Of a DNA stretch of 64,000 nt, positions 42,970 through 53,519 are shown piece after piece. Source of the DNA: Methylomicrobium sp051061015. Its GTDB lineage: Bacteria > Pseudomonadota > Gammaproteobacteria > Methylococcales > Methylomonadaceae. The position numbers and the translations under genes are program-made. The first letter of the stretch is position 1; every line of letters begins with the position of its first letter. The DNA lies in the NCBI GenBank assembly GCA_051061015.1, contig JBPFEG010000088.1, forward strand, positions 248,001 through 312,000, written 5' to 3'. Below the pieces are notes generated by a model that was given only the letters and a program-made list of their open reading frames with translations, made no database searches and was not told where the DNA came from.

Positions 42970-44164
42970 GGCGTTTGATCCTTCTTCTGATATTGGCCTG
43001 GATTACGAAATAGTCGATCGTCGGCGCAAACATGTTCGAGAACAGAATCGCCAGCATGATGCCTTCAGGGAAAGCCGGGTTGACTACGCGTATCAATACA
43101 GTCATGGCTCCAACCAGGAAGCCGAAAATCCAGCGGCCGGCATCGGTCATCGCGGCGCTGACTGGATCGGTCGCCATATAGACCATGCCGAAAGCAAAGC
43201 CGCCAGCGGTCAAATGCCAGTACCAAGGGAATGCGAACATTGGGTTGGTATCGCTACCGATCACGTTGAACAACAATGAAGTCGCGAGCATGCCCAGGAA
43301 GACGCCGGCCATGATGCGGTAGGATGCCACGCGGGTCCAAAGCAAAAAGGCCGCACCGATTAAAATTGCCAACGTCGAAGTCTCGCCGAGACAGCCCGGC
43401 TCGAAGCCGAAAAAGGATTGCATCCAGGAATAACCCGCTGCATGTACCGCATCCATACCACCGTTCGCAGCCAGCCCCAGAGGTGTTGCCGCGGTATAGC
43501 CATCCACCGCAACCCAGACCGAGTCGCCGGAGATCGAGGCCGGATAGGCGAAATACAGGAAGGCACGGCCGGTCAATGCCGGATTCAGGAAGTTTTTGCC
43601 GGTGCCGCCGAATACTTCCTTGCCGATCACAATACCGAATGAGATACCCAGCGCAACTTGCCACAGAGGCATGTCGGGCGGCATGATCAAGGTATAGAGC
43701 ATCGAGGAAACCAGGAAGCCTTCGTTGACTTCATGGCCGCGCACGGTCGCAAACAGGACTTCCCACACACCGCCGACCGCCAGGGTCACGATATAGATCG
43801 GGAAGAAATATAAGGCCCCATGCACCATATTCGACAGCGGGTTCATCGTATTGTAGCCGAACACCGACATGATCAGGCCACGCCAGCCGTCAGTTCCTTC
43901 ACGCTCCAATGCATTGATCGCCAAATTCGCTTGGTACCCGGTGTTATACAACGCCATCAGGATACAAAAAGCGGTCGCAATCACGACGAAAGTCATCGTG
44001 CGTTTCAAGTCGTTGCCGTCGCGGACGTGCGTCGTGCCGCGAGTTACTGTCGACGGCGTATAGATGAAAGTATCGACCATCTCGTAGAGGCCGTAATACT
44101 TTTCGAATCTGCCGCCTTTCGTAAAATGTGGCTCTAACTTATCTAAAAAATCTCTAGCCGACAT
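42962..44164 (-). CDS. nqrB: Na+-NQR subunit B
   Basis: A 400-residue membrane subunit, ten helices, that carries covalent FMN and riboflavin and is a main sodium-path subunit. The N-terminal soluble part ends RGTTHVRDGNDLKRTM; the helical part has FGGTGKNFLNPALTGRAFLY, and the FMN-bearing Thr in DGYTAATPLG. Its start overlaps the nqrA stop by one base, and its end overlaps the long form of nqrC. Confidence 0.96.
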   Translation of the reverse strand: MSARDFLDKLEPHFTKGGRFEKYYGLYEMVDTFIYTPSTVTRGTTHVRDGNDLKRTMTFVVIATAFCILMALYNTGYQANLAINALEREGTDGWRGLIMSVFGYNTMNPLSNMVHGALYFFPIYIVTLAVGGVWEVLFATVRGHEVNEGFLVSSMLYTLIMPPDMPLWQVALGISFGIVIGKEVFGGTGKNFLNPALTGRAFLYFAYPASISGDSVWVAVDGYTAATPLGLAANGGMDAVHAAGYSWMQSFFGFEPGCLGETSTLAILIGAAFLLWTRVASYRIMAGVFLGMLATSLLFNVIGSDTNPMFAFPWYWHLTAGGFAFGMVYMATDPVSAAMTDAGRWIFGFLVGAMTVLIRVVNPAFPEGIMLAILFSNMFAPTIDYFVIQANIRRRIKRHA

Positions 44165-45519
44165 TATCCTTCCTTCTCAATTTTAGTTAAATTCGCTCTG
44201 AGCACCGGGGCGAAATCGTGTTTGCCGGGGTCGACAAACGTCATCAGCGCCAGGTCTTCTTCATCGAGTTCCAAACAACCGAGCAACTGGGCATTATCGC
44301 TGTCGCCGACGATCAGCGATTTCAGCAACGGGGTCGCCAGAATATCCAGCGGCATCACCGTCTCATAAACCCCGACCGGAACGATGGCCCGGTTGCTGCC
44401 ATTTTTGTTGGTTGTGAACGGGAACAGACGTCCTGATTTTCTGTCTTGACGGCTTTTGATATAGACGTCCAGCGCCGAGTACTTGTCTTTACCGGGCACG
44501 ATCCAGCCGAATAATTCGCGGGCCCGGCCTTCTTGCAGTGCAGAAACCTGATTGCTGTAGCAACCGAGGTAGGCCGCCCAATCGGACGCCTGATGCCCAT
44601 ACAGCACCGAACCGGAAATGACACGGCTTTCGACCTCTTCAAGTTCCCCCTTGACAAGGTCATCCGTGTTCGCGCCGATGCGGGTCCGAACCAAGCGCGG
44701 ATTTTTAACGGTAGGGCCTGCCAATGAAACGACTTTCTCGACATTCAATTTGCCGGTCGTGAACAGGGCACCGATCGCGATTACCGCCTGATAATCCAGA
44801 TGCCAGACAAACTTGTCCGCATTAACCGGGTCGATGAAATGAATATGAGTGCTCGGGAGACCCGCCGGATGCGGGCCGGAAAACTCGGCGACCTGAACCG
44901 AAGGCGTACTGCCGACCGATATTTCTGCGCCGCTCTTTTTGCAGACGTAGACTTTGCCGTCGGTCAATCGAGCAATTACCGCCAAACCGTTCGTAAAGTC
45001 ATTGCTGCGCGCCTTGATAATTACAGCAGGATCAGCCGCCAGAGGACTGGTATCGATCGCGGTTACAAAAATCGAACGCGGCTTCTTGTCGACGGATGGA
45101 ATCTTGCCGTACGGACGGGTACGCAGCGTAGTCCACAAACCGGACTGCAGCAGACCCTCTTTGACCTGCTCTTCGGTCAGCCCCGCCAGATCGGATTCCT
45201 TGTACTGAGTAAAGGTAACCTGATCATCGCCCGCCAGTTCGATCACGACAGACTGCAGCGCACGCTTCGCGCCGCGATTGATCGCCTTGATCTTGCCAGC
45301 GCCCGGAGCAGTAAAGTTGACGCCGGGATTTTTCTTGTCGGTGAAGATGATCTGGCCCAGCTTGACAGTATCCCCTTCGCTGACCAGCATGGTCGGCTTC
45401 ATGCCCACATAGTCCACTCCCAGAACAGCGACTGTTTTGACTTCGTTGCCCTTCTCAATCACCTGTTTGGGACCGCCGGTAATCGGCAGATCCAAACCTT
45501 TCTTTATTGTAAATTGCAT
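44164..45519 (-). CDS. nqrA: Na+-NQR subunit A
   Basis: A 451-residue soluble subunit associated with ubiquinone binding. The start FTIKKGLDLPITGGPKQVIE and VGMKPTMLVSEGDTVKLGQIIF are classic; later SGPHPAGLPSTHIHFIDPV is the conserved NqrA motif. It is the first gene of nqrABCDEF, all overlapping or spaced by a few bases. The promoter is upstream in the 380-base gap to the divergent flavin reductase. Confidence 0.96.
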   Translation of the reverse strand: MQFTIKKGLDLPITGGPKQVIEKGNEVKTVAVLGVDYVGMKPTMLVSEGDTVKLGQIIFTDKKNPGVNFTAPGAGKIKAINRGAKRALQSVVIELAGDDQVTFTQYKESDLAGLTEEQVKEGLLQSGLWTTLRTRPYGKIPSVDKKPRSIFVTAIDTSPLAADPAVIIKARSNDFTNGLAVIARLTDGKVYVCKKSGAEISVGSTPSVQVAEFSGPHPAGLPSTHIHFIDPVNADKFVWHLDYQAVIAIGALFTTGKLNVEKVVSLAGPTVKNPRLVRTRIGANTDDLVKGELEEVESRVISGSVLYGHQASDWAAYLGCYSNQVSALQEGRARELFGWIVPGKDKYSALDVYIKSRQDRKSGRLFPFTTNKNGSNRAIVPVGVYETVMPLDILATPLLKSLIVGDSDNAQLLGCLELDEEDLALMTFVDPGKHDFAPVLRANLTKIEKEG

Positions 45520-45612
45520 AGTTGAAACCTACTCTCCAAGCAAGTAGCCGCGAAATTGCCCCCTATTCCGACCGCAATCAAATACAAGGAACACTTTGGT
45601 AAAAATCACCCT

Positions 45613-45641
45613 ATTACATCATAAAGCCGTATTTTTCTCAA
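45613..45641 (-). promoter_or_regulatory. Candidate nqr promoter
   Basis: On the minus strand TTGAGA (45641-45636) and TGTAAT (45618-45613) are separated by 17 bases, about 90 bases ahead of nqrA. The rest of the gap 45520-45899 has no other gene; its right end should hold the flavin reductase promoter. Confidence 0.45.
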
Positions 45642-45899
45642 CACGGAAAACCCCAAGAAACCCTTGATTTACTGGACTTATTTCACACCAATCCGTTAAC
45701 ACATTGATTCTTAAAGAGTGGTAATTTTTTAAGTAAAACTCTTGCAGTGGCTTTTAAAATCCCAGCCTGAATTTACCAGCCCAAGCGTATCGATTTAACA
45801 AGCCCGCTTCGCTGATGTAACATATGCAATACTTTCAATATTGTTGTTTCTTCATCGGCAGGAGAGGCAACCCCCATCCTTATCTATATGGAGAACCTG

Positions 45900-46385
45900 A
45901 TGGCTGTCACCGACGAAGAATTTAAAAAAGCATTACAACAGTGGGCCAGCGGCGTCGCCGTCGTCGCGACCCACTCCGAAAAGCTCGGTAATCAAGGCAT
46001 GACCGTGACCGCTTTTTCCAGTGTCTCAATGACCCCGCCGCAGGTTTTAGTATGCATTAACGAATCCGCCGACACCGGCGAGGGAATCAAGGCAAGCGAA
46101 CGCTTCTCGGTCAATATATTGAGCGATCAGCAACAGGACGTTTCGAATCACTTTGCCGGCGGACTCAGCCAGCAGGAACGCTTCGAAAAATATGACTGGA
46201 CACTCGGCATTCAAAATGTTCCGCTGCTGAACGACAGCATCATGTCGCTGGATTGCCGGGTCGTTGAAAAGGTGCACGCCGGCACACACTGGATCATCAT
46301 CGGCGAAGTCGAAAACGCGGTCTGCCGCAGCGGCGAGCCGCTGTTGTACTTCCGCAGCCAATACCGGGCGCTGGCCGCACGATAA
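45900..46385 (+). CDS. Flavin reductase family protein
   Basis: A 161-residue FMN-binding split-barrel protein of the flavin reductase family. It has the early WASGVAVVATHSEKLGNQGMTVTAFSSVSMTPP block, then VNILSDQQQDVSNHFAGG, and HWIIIGEVENA. It could supply reduced flavin to an unlinked monooxygenase. The ATG at 45900 has GGAG six bases upstream and is preferred over an ATG four codons earlier. It is transcribed away from the nqr operon. Confidence 0.9.
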   Translation: MAVTDEEFKKALQQWASGVAVVATHSEKLGNQGMTVTAFSSVSMTPPQVLVCINESADTGEGIKASERFSVNILSDQQQDVSNHFAGGLSQQERFEKYDWTLGIQNVPLLNDSIMSLDCRVVEKVHAGTHWIIIGEVENAVCRSGEPLLYFRSQYRALAAR

Positions 46386-46419
46386 ATAACCTCGCCCCCT
46401 ATTTTACAATCATACCGGC

Positions 46420-49400
46420 TCAGCTAGGCTTTACCTGCATCAAACCGCCCCAATCCCCGTCGACTGAACGAATATGAATCTCCCGTTGTGGGGACGGGAT
46501 ATGAATATGATGCTCGCGAAATAACTTTTCGAGACGGAGATGGATGTTATGCGTCGCCTGCTGGCGATGCGCCAACTCGCTGACAAAAACCCTGATCGAA
46601 AAATCAAGCGAATTTTCGCCAAAACCCACAAATAACACACTCGGCTCCGGATCGGCCAGCACCAGCGGCGTTGATTTGATCGTCTCAAGCATCAGTTTAT
46701 GGACTTCCTCGACGTCCGAACCGTAAGCGATGCCGACCGGAATCACGACCCGGGTTGTGGCATCAGTCAACGACCAGTTAATTAACTGACTGGTGATAAA
46801 CGTCTTGTTCGGCACGATCAATTCTTTTTGATCCCAGTCGATCAGCGTGGTTGCGCGCATCTGGATACGACTGACCTTGCCGGTCACATTACCGATCGTG
46901 ACCGTATCGCCCACCCGGACCGGCCGCTCGAACAGCAAGATAATGCCTGACACCAAATTGGCGAAAATTTCCTGCAAACCGAACCCCAAGCCGACACTGA
47001 GCGCCGCAACCAGCCACTGCACCTGCGACCAACTGCCGCCCAGTTCGCTGGCGACAACGGCAAAACCGGCCGCGATCAACGCATAGGTGGCGAGTTGATT
47101 GACTGCATAACGCAAGCCAGTATCGACCGACAGGCGCCTGAACACCAGCAACTCCATTACCCCGGAAAAGTTTCTGACTGCCACCACGGTAATAAAAACA
47201 TAAAACCCGGCCAGCAGCAGATTGGCCAGAGTGACCGGCAGATACACATCCTGACCGTCCACTTTATCCAGGTGCTGCCACAAGGCGATCCGTTCCAGGA
47301 ACGAAAACGCCGGCAAAATATTTCGCCAAATGACCCCGGCACCGGCCAGCGCAACAAACGCAATCAATACATTCGTCAACTTGATCGTCTGCGCATTGAT
47401 TTTCGGAATGTCTATCAACTGCTCATCGACCGGCAGCATCGGATCATCGCCGCCTGCGGCAGCGCTAGCCGACGCTTTTTCGCTCTGCATGGCCGCTTTG
47501 CGCTTTTGCCGCGCATTTTTAATTGCGAGTTGACGATTGGCCAGCGTCAACCATCGCATCACCAGCTCATGAATGACGATTAAACCGAACATCAGCCTTA
47601 GCGTCACAACCAGCTTCTGTTGCAGCTCGACGGCGCTCAAGTAATAACCCGCAACCGCAAAGCCGACCACAATCAAAGGCATCAAACAAACCGCCGGGTA
47701 CCAGAAATAACGCAGGCGCGACACCCAGCCCTCGGGATAGATCAACATATGGCTGTTCAATAATCCTTTTCCGGGTTTCAGAATGCGGCTAAAAAATACT
47801 GTCGTCGCAATCATCACGATGATCAGCGCCAGTCGTCCCAAACTGTCGCCATAAATCGAGCTTTTCGATGCGCTGGCGCAATAAACCATAAAAATCCCAG
47901 GCACCACGATAAAGCGCATCCAACCCAGATGCCGTCGCATTAACTGCGCATTGGATTTTTCCCATTGAAAATGCTTGACCGCAATCCCCTCTGGCGAAAA
48001 CAGCCGGTAAAAAAACTGCAACAGACAGAGCGGTATTGCCGCCGTCATTAAACCGGTCCCCGCGGCCTTGCTAAAATCCGCTGCCCGCCAACCGCTATCC
48101 AAAAACCAGCCGATCAGATAAATCAAAGTCGGCACAGGCAACACCAATAACAGGGTATAAACCAAAGCCTGTAAACCGTTATTGAAATTATCGGTGTAAA
48201 TTTTATCGGCTTTTTCCAGCACTGAAGAAACCTGCGCTTTTGCCCATTTTCTGACCACTGGCAAAAAACTCAAACCCAGCACTGCCAGCAAAGCCCAAAA
48301 TGGACGGTAGAGTGCCGAGTTCCATAAGTCTTCCATTACCCCCATCCAGTTCGAAGGCGACAGCAACCATTGTATCGATTCATATAGGCCCGCAAAAAAT
48401 ACCAGATTGACCGGTTCGGAACTGGGCACCCACAACAAACGCTCGTCGAGAAACTTGGCAAATTTATCGATTTGCGTCTCCAGTTGCTGACGTGCAAAAT
48501 CATAATCGCCCAACGTGCGCAGATAAGCCGCGTAAGCGGCCGACAACCTGTTCAATAAATCCTTTTTACTGTTCAACAGCACCCGCAGTTCCGCCTGGAT
48601 CATCATGCGCTGATCAGCGGGCAATTGTTGATCAACCTGTGACTGCATCAGGTCCTTGAGTTCGACGTCCAGATTTACGAGGTGCCTTAACTGGTCATCG
48701 GCCTTGAATTGCTCCAGGCTGACCGCTGCCGTTTCATTCTGCTGATTGCTCCACTGAAGCAGATAACGGTCCTGATTTGCCAGATTGCGCCGCTGTTCGC
48801 GTAAAATCTTTCCCAGCGCGGGACTCAGCCCGGCCAGACTGATTTTCTTTTCGGCGGATTTAAAATCGTTACCGATATTGACCGTAGCGGCGTCGATGGT
48901 ATCTTTTTGCTCGGCATACTTTTCGGTTTTGCTATTAATGTCTTGCAGGTCGCGCGTATATTGCAGATTCTCGCGCGTGATCTGTTGAATCAGGACATGC
49001 TTGCCGGCAAGCTCCTTTTCGGCCTGGCTCAGCGCATTCTGAATTTCCTGCGCTTCTTTTTGCCGGCGTTCCGCAAGCAACCCCTCAACGGTTTCAATGA
49101 CGGGGCCCAATTCGTTTCGTTTAAGTTCGAGCCATTGCAGTTCGACTTTCAATAAATCGACACGCGCAGGATTGCTGAGCGCTTCGGCTTCGAGCATTTT
49201 CAGCTCGGCGGCGCGACGGTCAATCGCGGTTTTCAACAAAGCCTGTCTCGCTTCGTTTTCCAGCGGCGGAGCCAAACCGGTTGTTGGCGCCGCCAGATGA
49301 GCCTGATCGGTTTCGATTGCCTGCTTTGCCGCAACAATTTCTCCACGGATCAATTGCGGCCTGCTGTTTTGCTCGACAAACTCCGTTTCTTTCTTCTTGA

Positions 49401-49839
49401 TCTGCTCATCCAGACTGGCGACCTTGCTCTTCTCAATGATAAGCCGCTGCTCAAGCTCCTCGGTTGGAATTCCGTCCCAATCCTCAGCCTTTTGTTTGCC
49501 AGCCTTTTGCTGATACGACTCGATGTCTTTTTGCAATCTTCGAGTCTGTACCGGAGCCGTCTTTAAAGACTCCCTGTAGACCGCCTCCTGATCCGCAAAT
49601 TTTTCATTATTTTCAAGATTATCTCCCGCCTCCTGATAAATGGCCAAAACCTTGGTTTTTAAGGCTCCATCCACTCCTTGCCGCTTATTTAGCGCATCAA
49701 TTCTGCTCTGCAAATCTTTTTTGCCGAATTCAGAGGCCACATCGTTTGACTTGGCGACAGGCACGGCCGTATCAGCCCAAAGCTGTCCGAACCCGAGACT
49801 CAAAAACAGTAAAATTACCAAGACACCATTAATCTTCAT
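46420..49839 (-). CDS. Large mechanosensitive channel (MscK/MscM type)
   Basis: A 1139-residue protein. An N-terminal signal (VILLFLSLGFGQLWA) is followed by a periplasmic region of about 450 residues rich in coiled coil (DNLENNEKFADQEAVY, SQAEKELAGKHV). About 11 membrane helices follow (residues 480-940). The C-terminal MscS domain starts near LGFGLQEIFANLVSGIILLFE and contains RPVRVGDTVTIGNVTGKV and DWDQKELIVPNKTF. It releases solutes under osmotic downshock. Size and topology match E. coli MscK (1120). Confidence 0.93.
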   Translation of the reverse strand: MKINGVLVILLFLSLGFGQLWADTAVPVAKSNDVASEFGKKDLQSRIDALNKRQGVDGALKTKVLAIYQEAGDNLENNEKFADQEAVYRESLKTAPVQTRRLQKDIESYQQKAGKQKAEDWDGIPTEELEQRLIIEKSKVASLDEQIKKKETEFVEQNSRPQLIRGEIVAAKQAIETDQAHLAAPTTGLAPPLENEARQALLKTAIDRRAAELKMLEAEALSNPARVDLLKVELQWLELKRNELGPVIETVEGLLAERRQKEAQEIQNALSQAEKELAGKHVLIQQITRENLQYTRDLQDINSKTEKYAEQKDTIDAATVNIGNDFKSAEKKISLAGLSPALGKILREQRRNLANQDRYLLQWSNQQNETAAVSLEQFKADDQLRHLVNLDVELKDLMQSQVDQQLPADQRMMIQAELRVLLNSKKDLLNRLSAAYAAYLRTLGDYDFARQQLETQIDKFAKFLDERLLWVPSSEPVNLVFFAGLYESIQWLLSPSNWMGVMEDLWNSALYRPFWALLAVLGLSFLPVVRKWAKAQVSSVLEKADKIYTDNFNNGLQALVYTLLLVLPVPTLIYLIGWFLDSGWRAADFSKAAGTGLMTAAIPLCLLQFFYRLFSPEGIAVKHFQWEKSNAQLMRRHLGWMRFIVVPGIFMVYCASASKSSIYGDSLGRLALIIVMIATTVFFSRILKPGKGLLNSHMLIYPEGWVSRLRYFWYPAVCLMPLIVVGFAVAGYYLSAVELQQKLVVTLRLMFGLIVIHELVMRWLTLANRQLAIKNARQKRKAAMQSEKASASAAAGGDDPMLPVDEQLIDIPKINAQTIKLTNVLIAFVALAGAGVIWRNILPAFSFLERIALWQHLDKVDGQDVYLPVTLANLLLAGFYVFITVVAVRNFSGVMELLVFRRLSVDTGLRYAVNQLATYALIAAGFAVVASELGGSWSQVQWLVAALSVGLGFGLQEIFANLVSGIILLFERPVRVGDTVTIGNVTGKVSRIQMRATTLIDWDQKELIVPNKTFITSQLINWSLTDATTRVVIPVGIAYGSDVEEVHKLMLETIKSTPLVLADPEPSVLFVGFGENSLDFSIRVFVSELAHRQQATHNIHLRLEKLFREHHIHIPSPQREIHIRSVDGDWGGLMQVKPS

Positions 49840-49980
49840 TTTCTTCGGTAAAAAATATCAATAACTGTAAAACAAATAATCATAATAAGCTTGAGGCCGG
49901 CCGCCGCCTCAATTAAAAGATCAGGCCAAATGGCTCAACCCCCGCTCGGCAGCGTCTGCTGATGAAAAGATGAAATGAAC

Positions 49981-50009
49981 TGAACATGAATTCGATCATC
50001 CATTATAAT
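49981..50009 (+). promoter_or_regulatory. Candidate promoter of the L,D-transpeptidase gene
   Basis: TATAAT at 50004-50009 preceded at 17 bases by TGAACA (49981-49986, 4 of 6). It lies in the 353-base gap between mscK and the transpeptidase start. The gap also has a hairpin with TTGAGGC / GCCTCAA arms near 49890. Confidence 0.45.
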
Positions 50010-50192
50010 GGACGAGATGCGGCGAAATTTGCAGGAAAACAAGTACGGACGGACAATTTGATCAATTACGGCAAATAATTGATAGGGAAAGGGAAAATAA
50101 CCTCCCTTTTTCTGGAACCCATTGAAAAAGCTCTGCCATGGCCTTTACAATTGCCATGCAATATATCAATAAATCCGTTTATAGTAACAAAA

Positions 50193-52007
50193 ATGACCGA
50201 CCTCATGGGATTAATTAAAATTAACCCTGCCTGCCGACTTTCTTCGCTGTTGAAAGAAAAAAAACGTCAAAACAGGCTTCATCTCGCGCACCTCTTGCTG
50301 TGCCTGTCTCTCGGCTGGCAGGTATCGCTGCTTCACGCACAAGAATTCATCGCCCCCCAAGCCGGTGTCGGCAAAGAAATTTTTACGCTGATCGAGTCGA
50401 AACAGCATCCCTATCTGTCCCAGACCGGCTTTTCCAGCCGTGCCGAAGATATGCAGGCGCTATACAAAGCCGCTAACTACGAACCGATTTGGTTGAACCG
50501 CGACGACTCCGAACCGCTGATCGCGCAAACCCTCGATCTTTTATCGAATGCCGCAAGCGAAGGACTGAATCCGCAAAATTATGACGCCGGCAAGCTGAAG
50601 GAGATGTTGCCAACGGCCTTGCAATTGCCTCCGGTCGCGGTCAGAAAACAGGCGATGTACGATACTGCCATCAGTTTGTCCCTTCTGCGCTATCTGCATG
50701 ACCTGCATTATGGCCGCGTCAGCCCACAGGGAATCAACTACAACTTAAAGCTGCGCGAGAAAAAGCTCATCGATTTACCTGCGATGATCATCGCCAGCCG
50801 AAATCAGGGCGAAATCGCCGCGCTGTCAATGGCGGTCGAACCGAGACTGAATCAATACCAAAAACTTAAACTGGCATTGGCGCATTACCGCAAACTGGCC
50901 GCTCGCACCACGCCTATTCAACTGGAAGTTACTCGATCGGTACGCATCGGCGAAGTGCACCCGCAATTGGAAGCATTGCAGCGCTTTCTAATTCAAACCG
51001 GCCAACTACCGGAAAGCGAGGGGGGGCCACCTGCTGCGACGCCCCGCCTCTACGACAAGAAGCTGAGCGAAGGGGTCATGCGTTTTCAAGCCCGTAACGG
51101 CTTGGCCCCCGATGGAGTACTCGGCAAAGGCACTGCCGCTGTACTGAACGTACCGCTGACCGAACGAGTCACACAAATCGAACTGGCGCTGGAAAGACTG
51201 CGCTGGCTGCCCGATATCGGTTCCGGCCCCTATATTCTCGTGAATATTCCGGCATTTCAAATGTGGGTGTATGACGATATCAGCAAAAATGCGCCCCCTC
51301 CCCTTAACATGCGGGTTGTTGTCGGCCAGGCGATAAAAACCCAAACACCGGTGTTAATGGCTGAGATGACGTTCATCGATTTCATGCCTTACTGGAATGT
51401 CCCCTATAGCATTACCAAAAATGAAATTATACCCAAGCTAATCGAGAACCCTGGTTATCTGCGCTCCGAAAACCTGGAGATCGTTACCGCTTTTAGCGAC
51501 CAAGCAAAACTGATCCCTCTTAACCTCGATTCGCTATCGCTGCTCAAGCAGGGACTCTTAAAAATTCGCCAGCGTCCGGGTAAGAAAAATCCGCTCGGTA
51601 GAGTTAAATTCATGTTCCCTAACAAGGAAGACGTCTATCTGCACGACACGCCCTCGAAATCATTGTTCAATCGCTCGACCCGCGATTTCAGCCATGGCTG
51701 TGTACGGATCGAGAAGCCCCTGGAACTCGCTGAATTTGTACTAAAGGACCAACCGGAATGGACTAAACAAAACATTCAACTCGCGATGCAGGCGCCAAAG
51801 ATGCAGCGAGTAATGCTGAAAAAATCAATCCCGATTCTGTTTTTTTACACCACCGCGTTTGTCGACCAAGATGGAGAAGTCGCTTTCTATCGCGACATCT
51901 ACGGCCATGACACAGTCTTACTCGAAGCTCTGAAAAATACATCGGACTTACCCGATCAATTACTGTTCATCCGTCAAAATACGGTAGCCGCTAACACACT
52001 GAAATAA
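50193..52007 (+). CDS. L,D-transpeptidase, YcbB/LdtD-like
   Basis: A periplasmic peptidoglycan cross-linking enzyme of about 604 residues. An N-terminal signal region (LAHLLLCLSLGWQVSLLHAQ) is followed by a scaffold domain and a peptidoglycan-binding domain (LYDKKLSEGVMRFQARNGLAPDGVLGKGT). The YkuD domain has WNVPYSITKNEIIPKL and the active-site Cys in SHGCVRIEKPLELAEF. This order is that of E. coli LdtD (615). The ATG at 50193 is preferred; the frame is open 38 codons further up but those residues are not signal-like. Makes 3-3 cross-links that resist beta-lactams. Confidence 0.93.
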   Translation: MTDLMGLIKINPACRLSSLLKEKKRQNRLHLAHLLLCLSLGWQVSLLHAQEFIAPQAGVGKEIFTLIESKQHPYLSQTGFSSRAEDMQALYKAANYEPIWLNRDDSEPLIAQTLDLLSNAASEGLNPQNYDAGKLKEMLPTALQLPPVAVRKQAMYDTAISLSLLRYLHDLHYGRVSPQGINYNLKLREKKLIDLPAMIIASRNQGEIAALSMAVEPRLNQYQKLKLALAHYRKLAARTTPIQLEVTRSVRIGEVHPQLEALQRFLIQTGQLPESEGGPPAATPRLYDKKLSEGVMRFQARNGLAPDGVLGKGTAAVLNVPLTERVTQIELALERLRWLPDIGSGPYILVNIPAFQMWVYDDISKNAPPPLNMRVVVGQAIKTQTPVLMAEMTFIDFMPYWNVPYSITKNEIIPKLIENPGYLRSENLEIVTAFSDQAKLIPLNLDSLSLLKQGLLKIRQRPGKKNPLGRVKFMFPNKEDVYLHDTPSKSLFNRSTRDFSHGCVRIEKPLELAEFVLKDQPEWTKQNIQLAMQAPKMQRVMLKKSIPILFFYTTAFVDQDGEVAFYRDIYGHDTVLLEALKNTSDLPDQLLFIRQNTVAANTLK

Positions 52008-52457
52008 AAGGCTTTTCCAATACATACTGACTAACACTTCCATTTTCCTTATTCAGGACTATTAAACATTGACCTTGAAAAAATGAACCTTGCGGATGGG
52101 TATGAAAGATATCCATTCTCTACCCGCAGTGTATCAATTTTAGGAAATTACAATGTACTATTAACCAAGTTAGACTGTAGCGATTGAGGAAAAGAGCGCA
52201 AAAGCCCCCGAAATTAAGTTCTACAAAAATTTTGACCGATAGAATTACAAGATAGACTATTGTTCTGTGACCCGACTTGATAAAATCGCTTTAGTAGACT
52301 GAATTGCTCCGGCTATATGCTGCAGCAATTTTCTACTACAACTATTATAACAAGCAATATCGGATCCTCTCACAAGTGCTTGATAGGTAGCCGCAAGAGG
52401 ATTTATTTAAGCAACGGGCTCCGTTAATTCCCCATTTTTAGGATAAAAAACAAATAA
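52008..52457 (+). other. 450-base leader region before the rfb genes
   Basis: No gene was found. It is AT-rich and probably contains the rfb promoter and an untranslated leader. A GGTAGC at about 52386 faintly recalls the ops core of RfaH-dependent operons, but the match is poor and is not claimed as a site. Confidence 0.3.
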
Positions 52458-53519
52458 ATGAGCATTCTTGTAACAGGAGGAGCGGGTTTTATTGGTTCCA
52501 ATTTTGTGCTTGACTGGTTCGCGCATCAAGATGAAGCCGTTATAACCCTCGACAAACTCACCTACGCCGGTAATCTTGAAAATCTTCAAAGCCTGGAAGG
52601 TTTTGAGCGGTATCATTTTGTCCACGGAGACATCGGCGATAAAAACTTGATCACCGGTTTGCTCGCAGACCACCAACCCCGGGCCATCGTTAATTTTGCG
52701 GCGGAAAGCCATGTAGACAGATCCATCCACGGCCCCGAAGATTTCATTCAAACTAATATTGTTGGAACTTTTCATCTTCTTGAAGCGACTCGGCATTATT
52801 GGAACGCGCTTCCCAAAGAGAAGAAAGCCGGCTTCCGCTTCCTGCATGTGTCTACCGATGAAGTTTACGGATCGTTGAATAAAGACGAGCCGGCCTTTAG
52901 CGAAACCCATCGCTACGAACCTAACAGCCCTTATTCGGCTAGCAAGGCGGCCAGCGATCATTTGGTGCGCGCCTATTACCATACGTATGGGCTGCCCGTG
53001 TTAACGACCAACTGCTCCAACAATTACGGCCCCTACCACTTCCCCGAGAAACTGATTCCACTGGTGATCCATAACGCCCTGGCCGGTAAAGCACTGCCGA
53101 TTTATGGAGATGGGCAACAAATACGCGACTGGCTTTATGTCAAAGATCATTGCAGCGCCATTCGCCGGGTACTCAGCGCCGGCAAAACGGGAGAAACCTA
53201 CAATATTGGCGGCTGGAATGAGAAGGCCAATCTGGATGTGGTGTACACCTTATGCACTATTCTGGACGAACTCCAGCCCCGGCCTGACGGCCAATCCTAC
53301 CGCACCCAGATTACTTTTGTGAAAGACCGTCCCGGACATGACCGCCGTTACGCTATCGACGCGACAAAGCTGGAAAGGGAACTGGGCTGGAAGCCTGAGG
53401 AAACCTTCGAATCCGGTATTCGCAAAACGGTGCAATGGTATTTGGATAACCCGCAATGGGTGAACAATGTGACGAGCGGGGCCTATCGGGACTGGATTAA
53501 CAAGCAATACGTCGTATGA
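52458..53519 (+). CDS. rfbB: dTDP-glucose 4,6-dehydratase
   Basis: Second enzyme of dTDP-L-rhamnose synthesis, 353 residues. It has VTGGAGFIGSNFV for NAD binding, the loop STDEVYGSLN with the catalytic Asp-Glu, and YSASKAASD with the Tyr-x-x-x-Lys. Full family length. First of an rfbB-D-A-C row; the overlap with rfbD (ATGA) shows coupling. Confidence 0.97.
   Translation: MSILVTGGAGFIGSNFVLDWFAHQDEAVITLDKLTYAGNLENLQSLEGFERYHFVHGDIGDKNLITGLLADHQPRAIVNFAAESHVDRSIHGPEDFIQTNIVGTFHLLEATRHYWNALPKEKKAGFRFLHVSTDEVYGSLNKDEPAFSETHRYEPNSPYSASKAASDHLVRAYYHTYGLPVLTTNCSNNYGPYHFPEKLIPLVIHNALAGKALPIYGDGQQIRDWLYVKDHCSAIRRVLSAGKTGETYNIGGWNEKANLDVVYTLCTILDELQPRPDGQSYRTQITFVKDRPGHDRRYAIDATKLERELGWKPEETFESGIRKTVQWYLDNPQWVNNVTSGAYRDWINKQYVV

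Noticed and set aside
52380..52400. JUMPstart/ops element for RfaH
   Set aside because: Only a GGTAGC core matches; the flanking consensus is absent.
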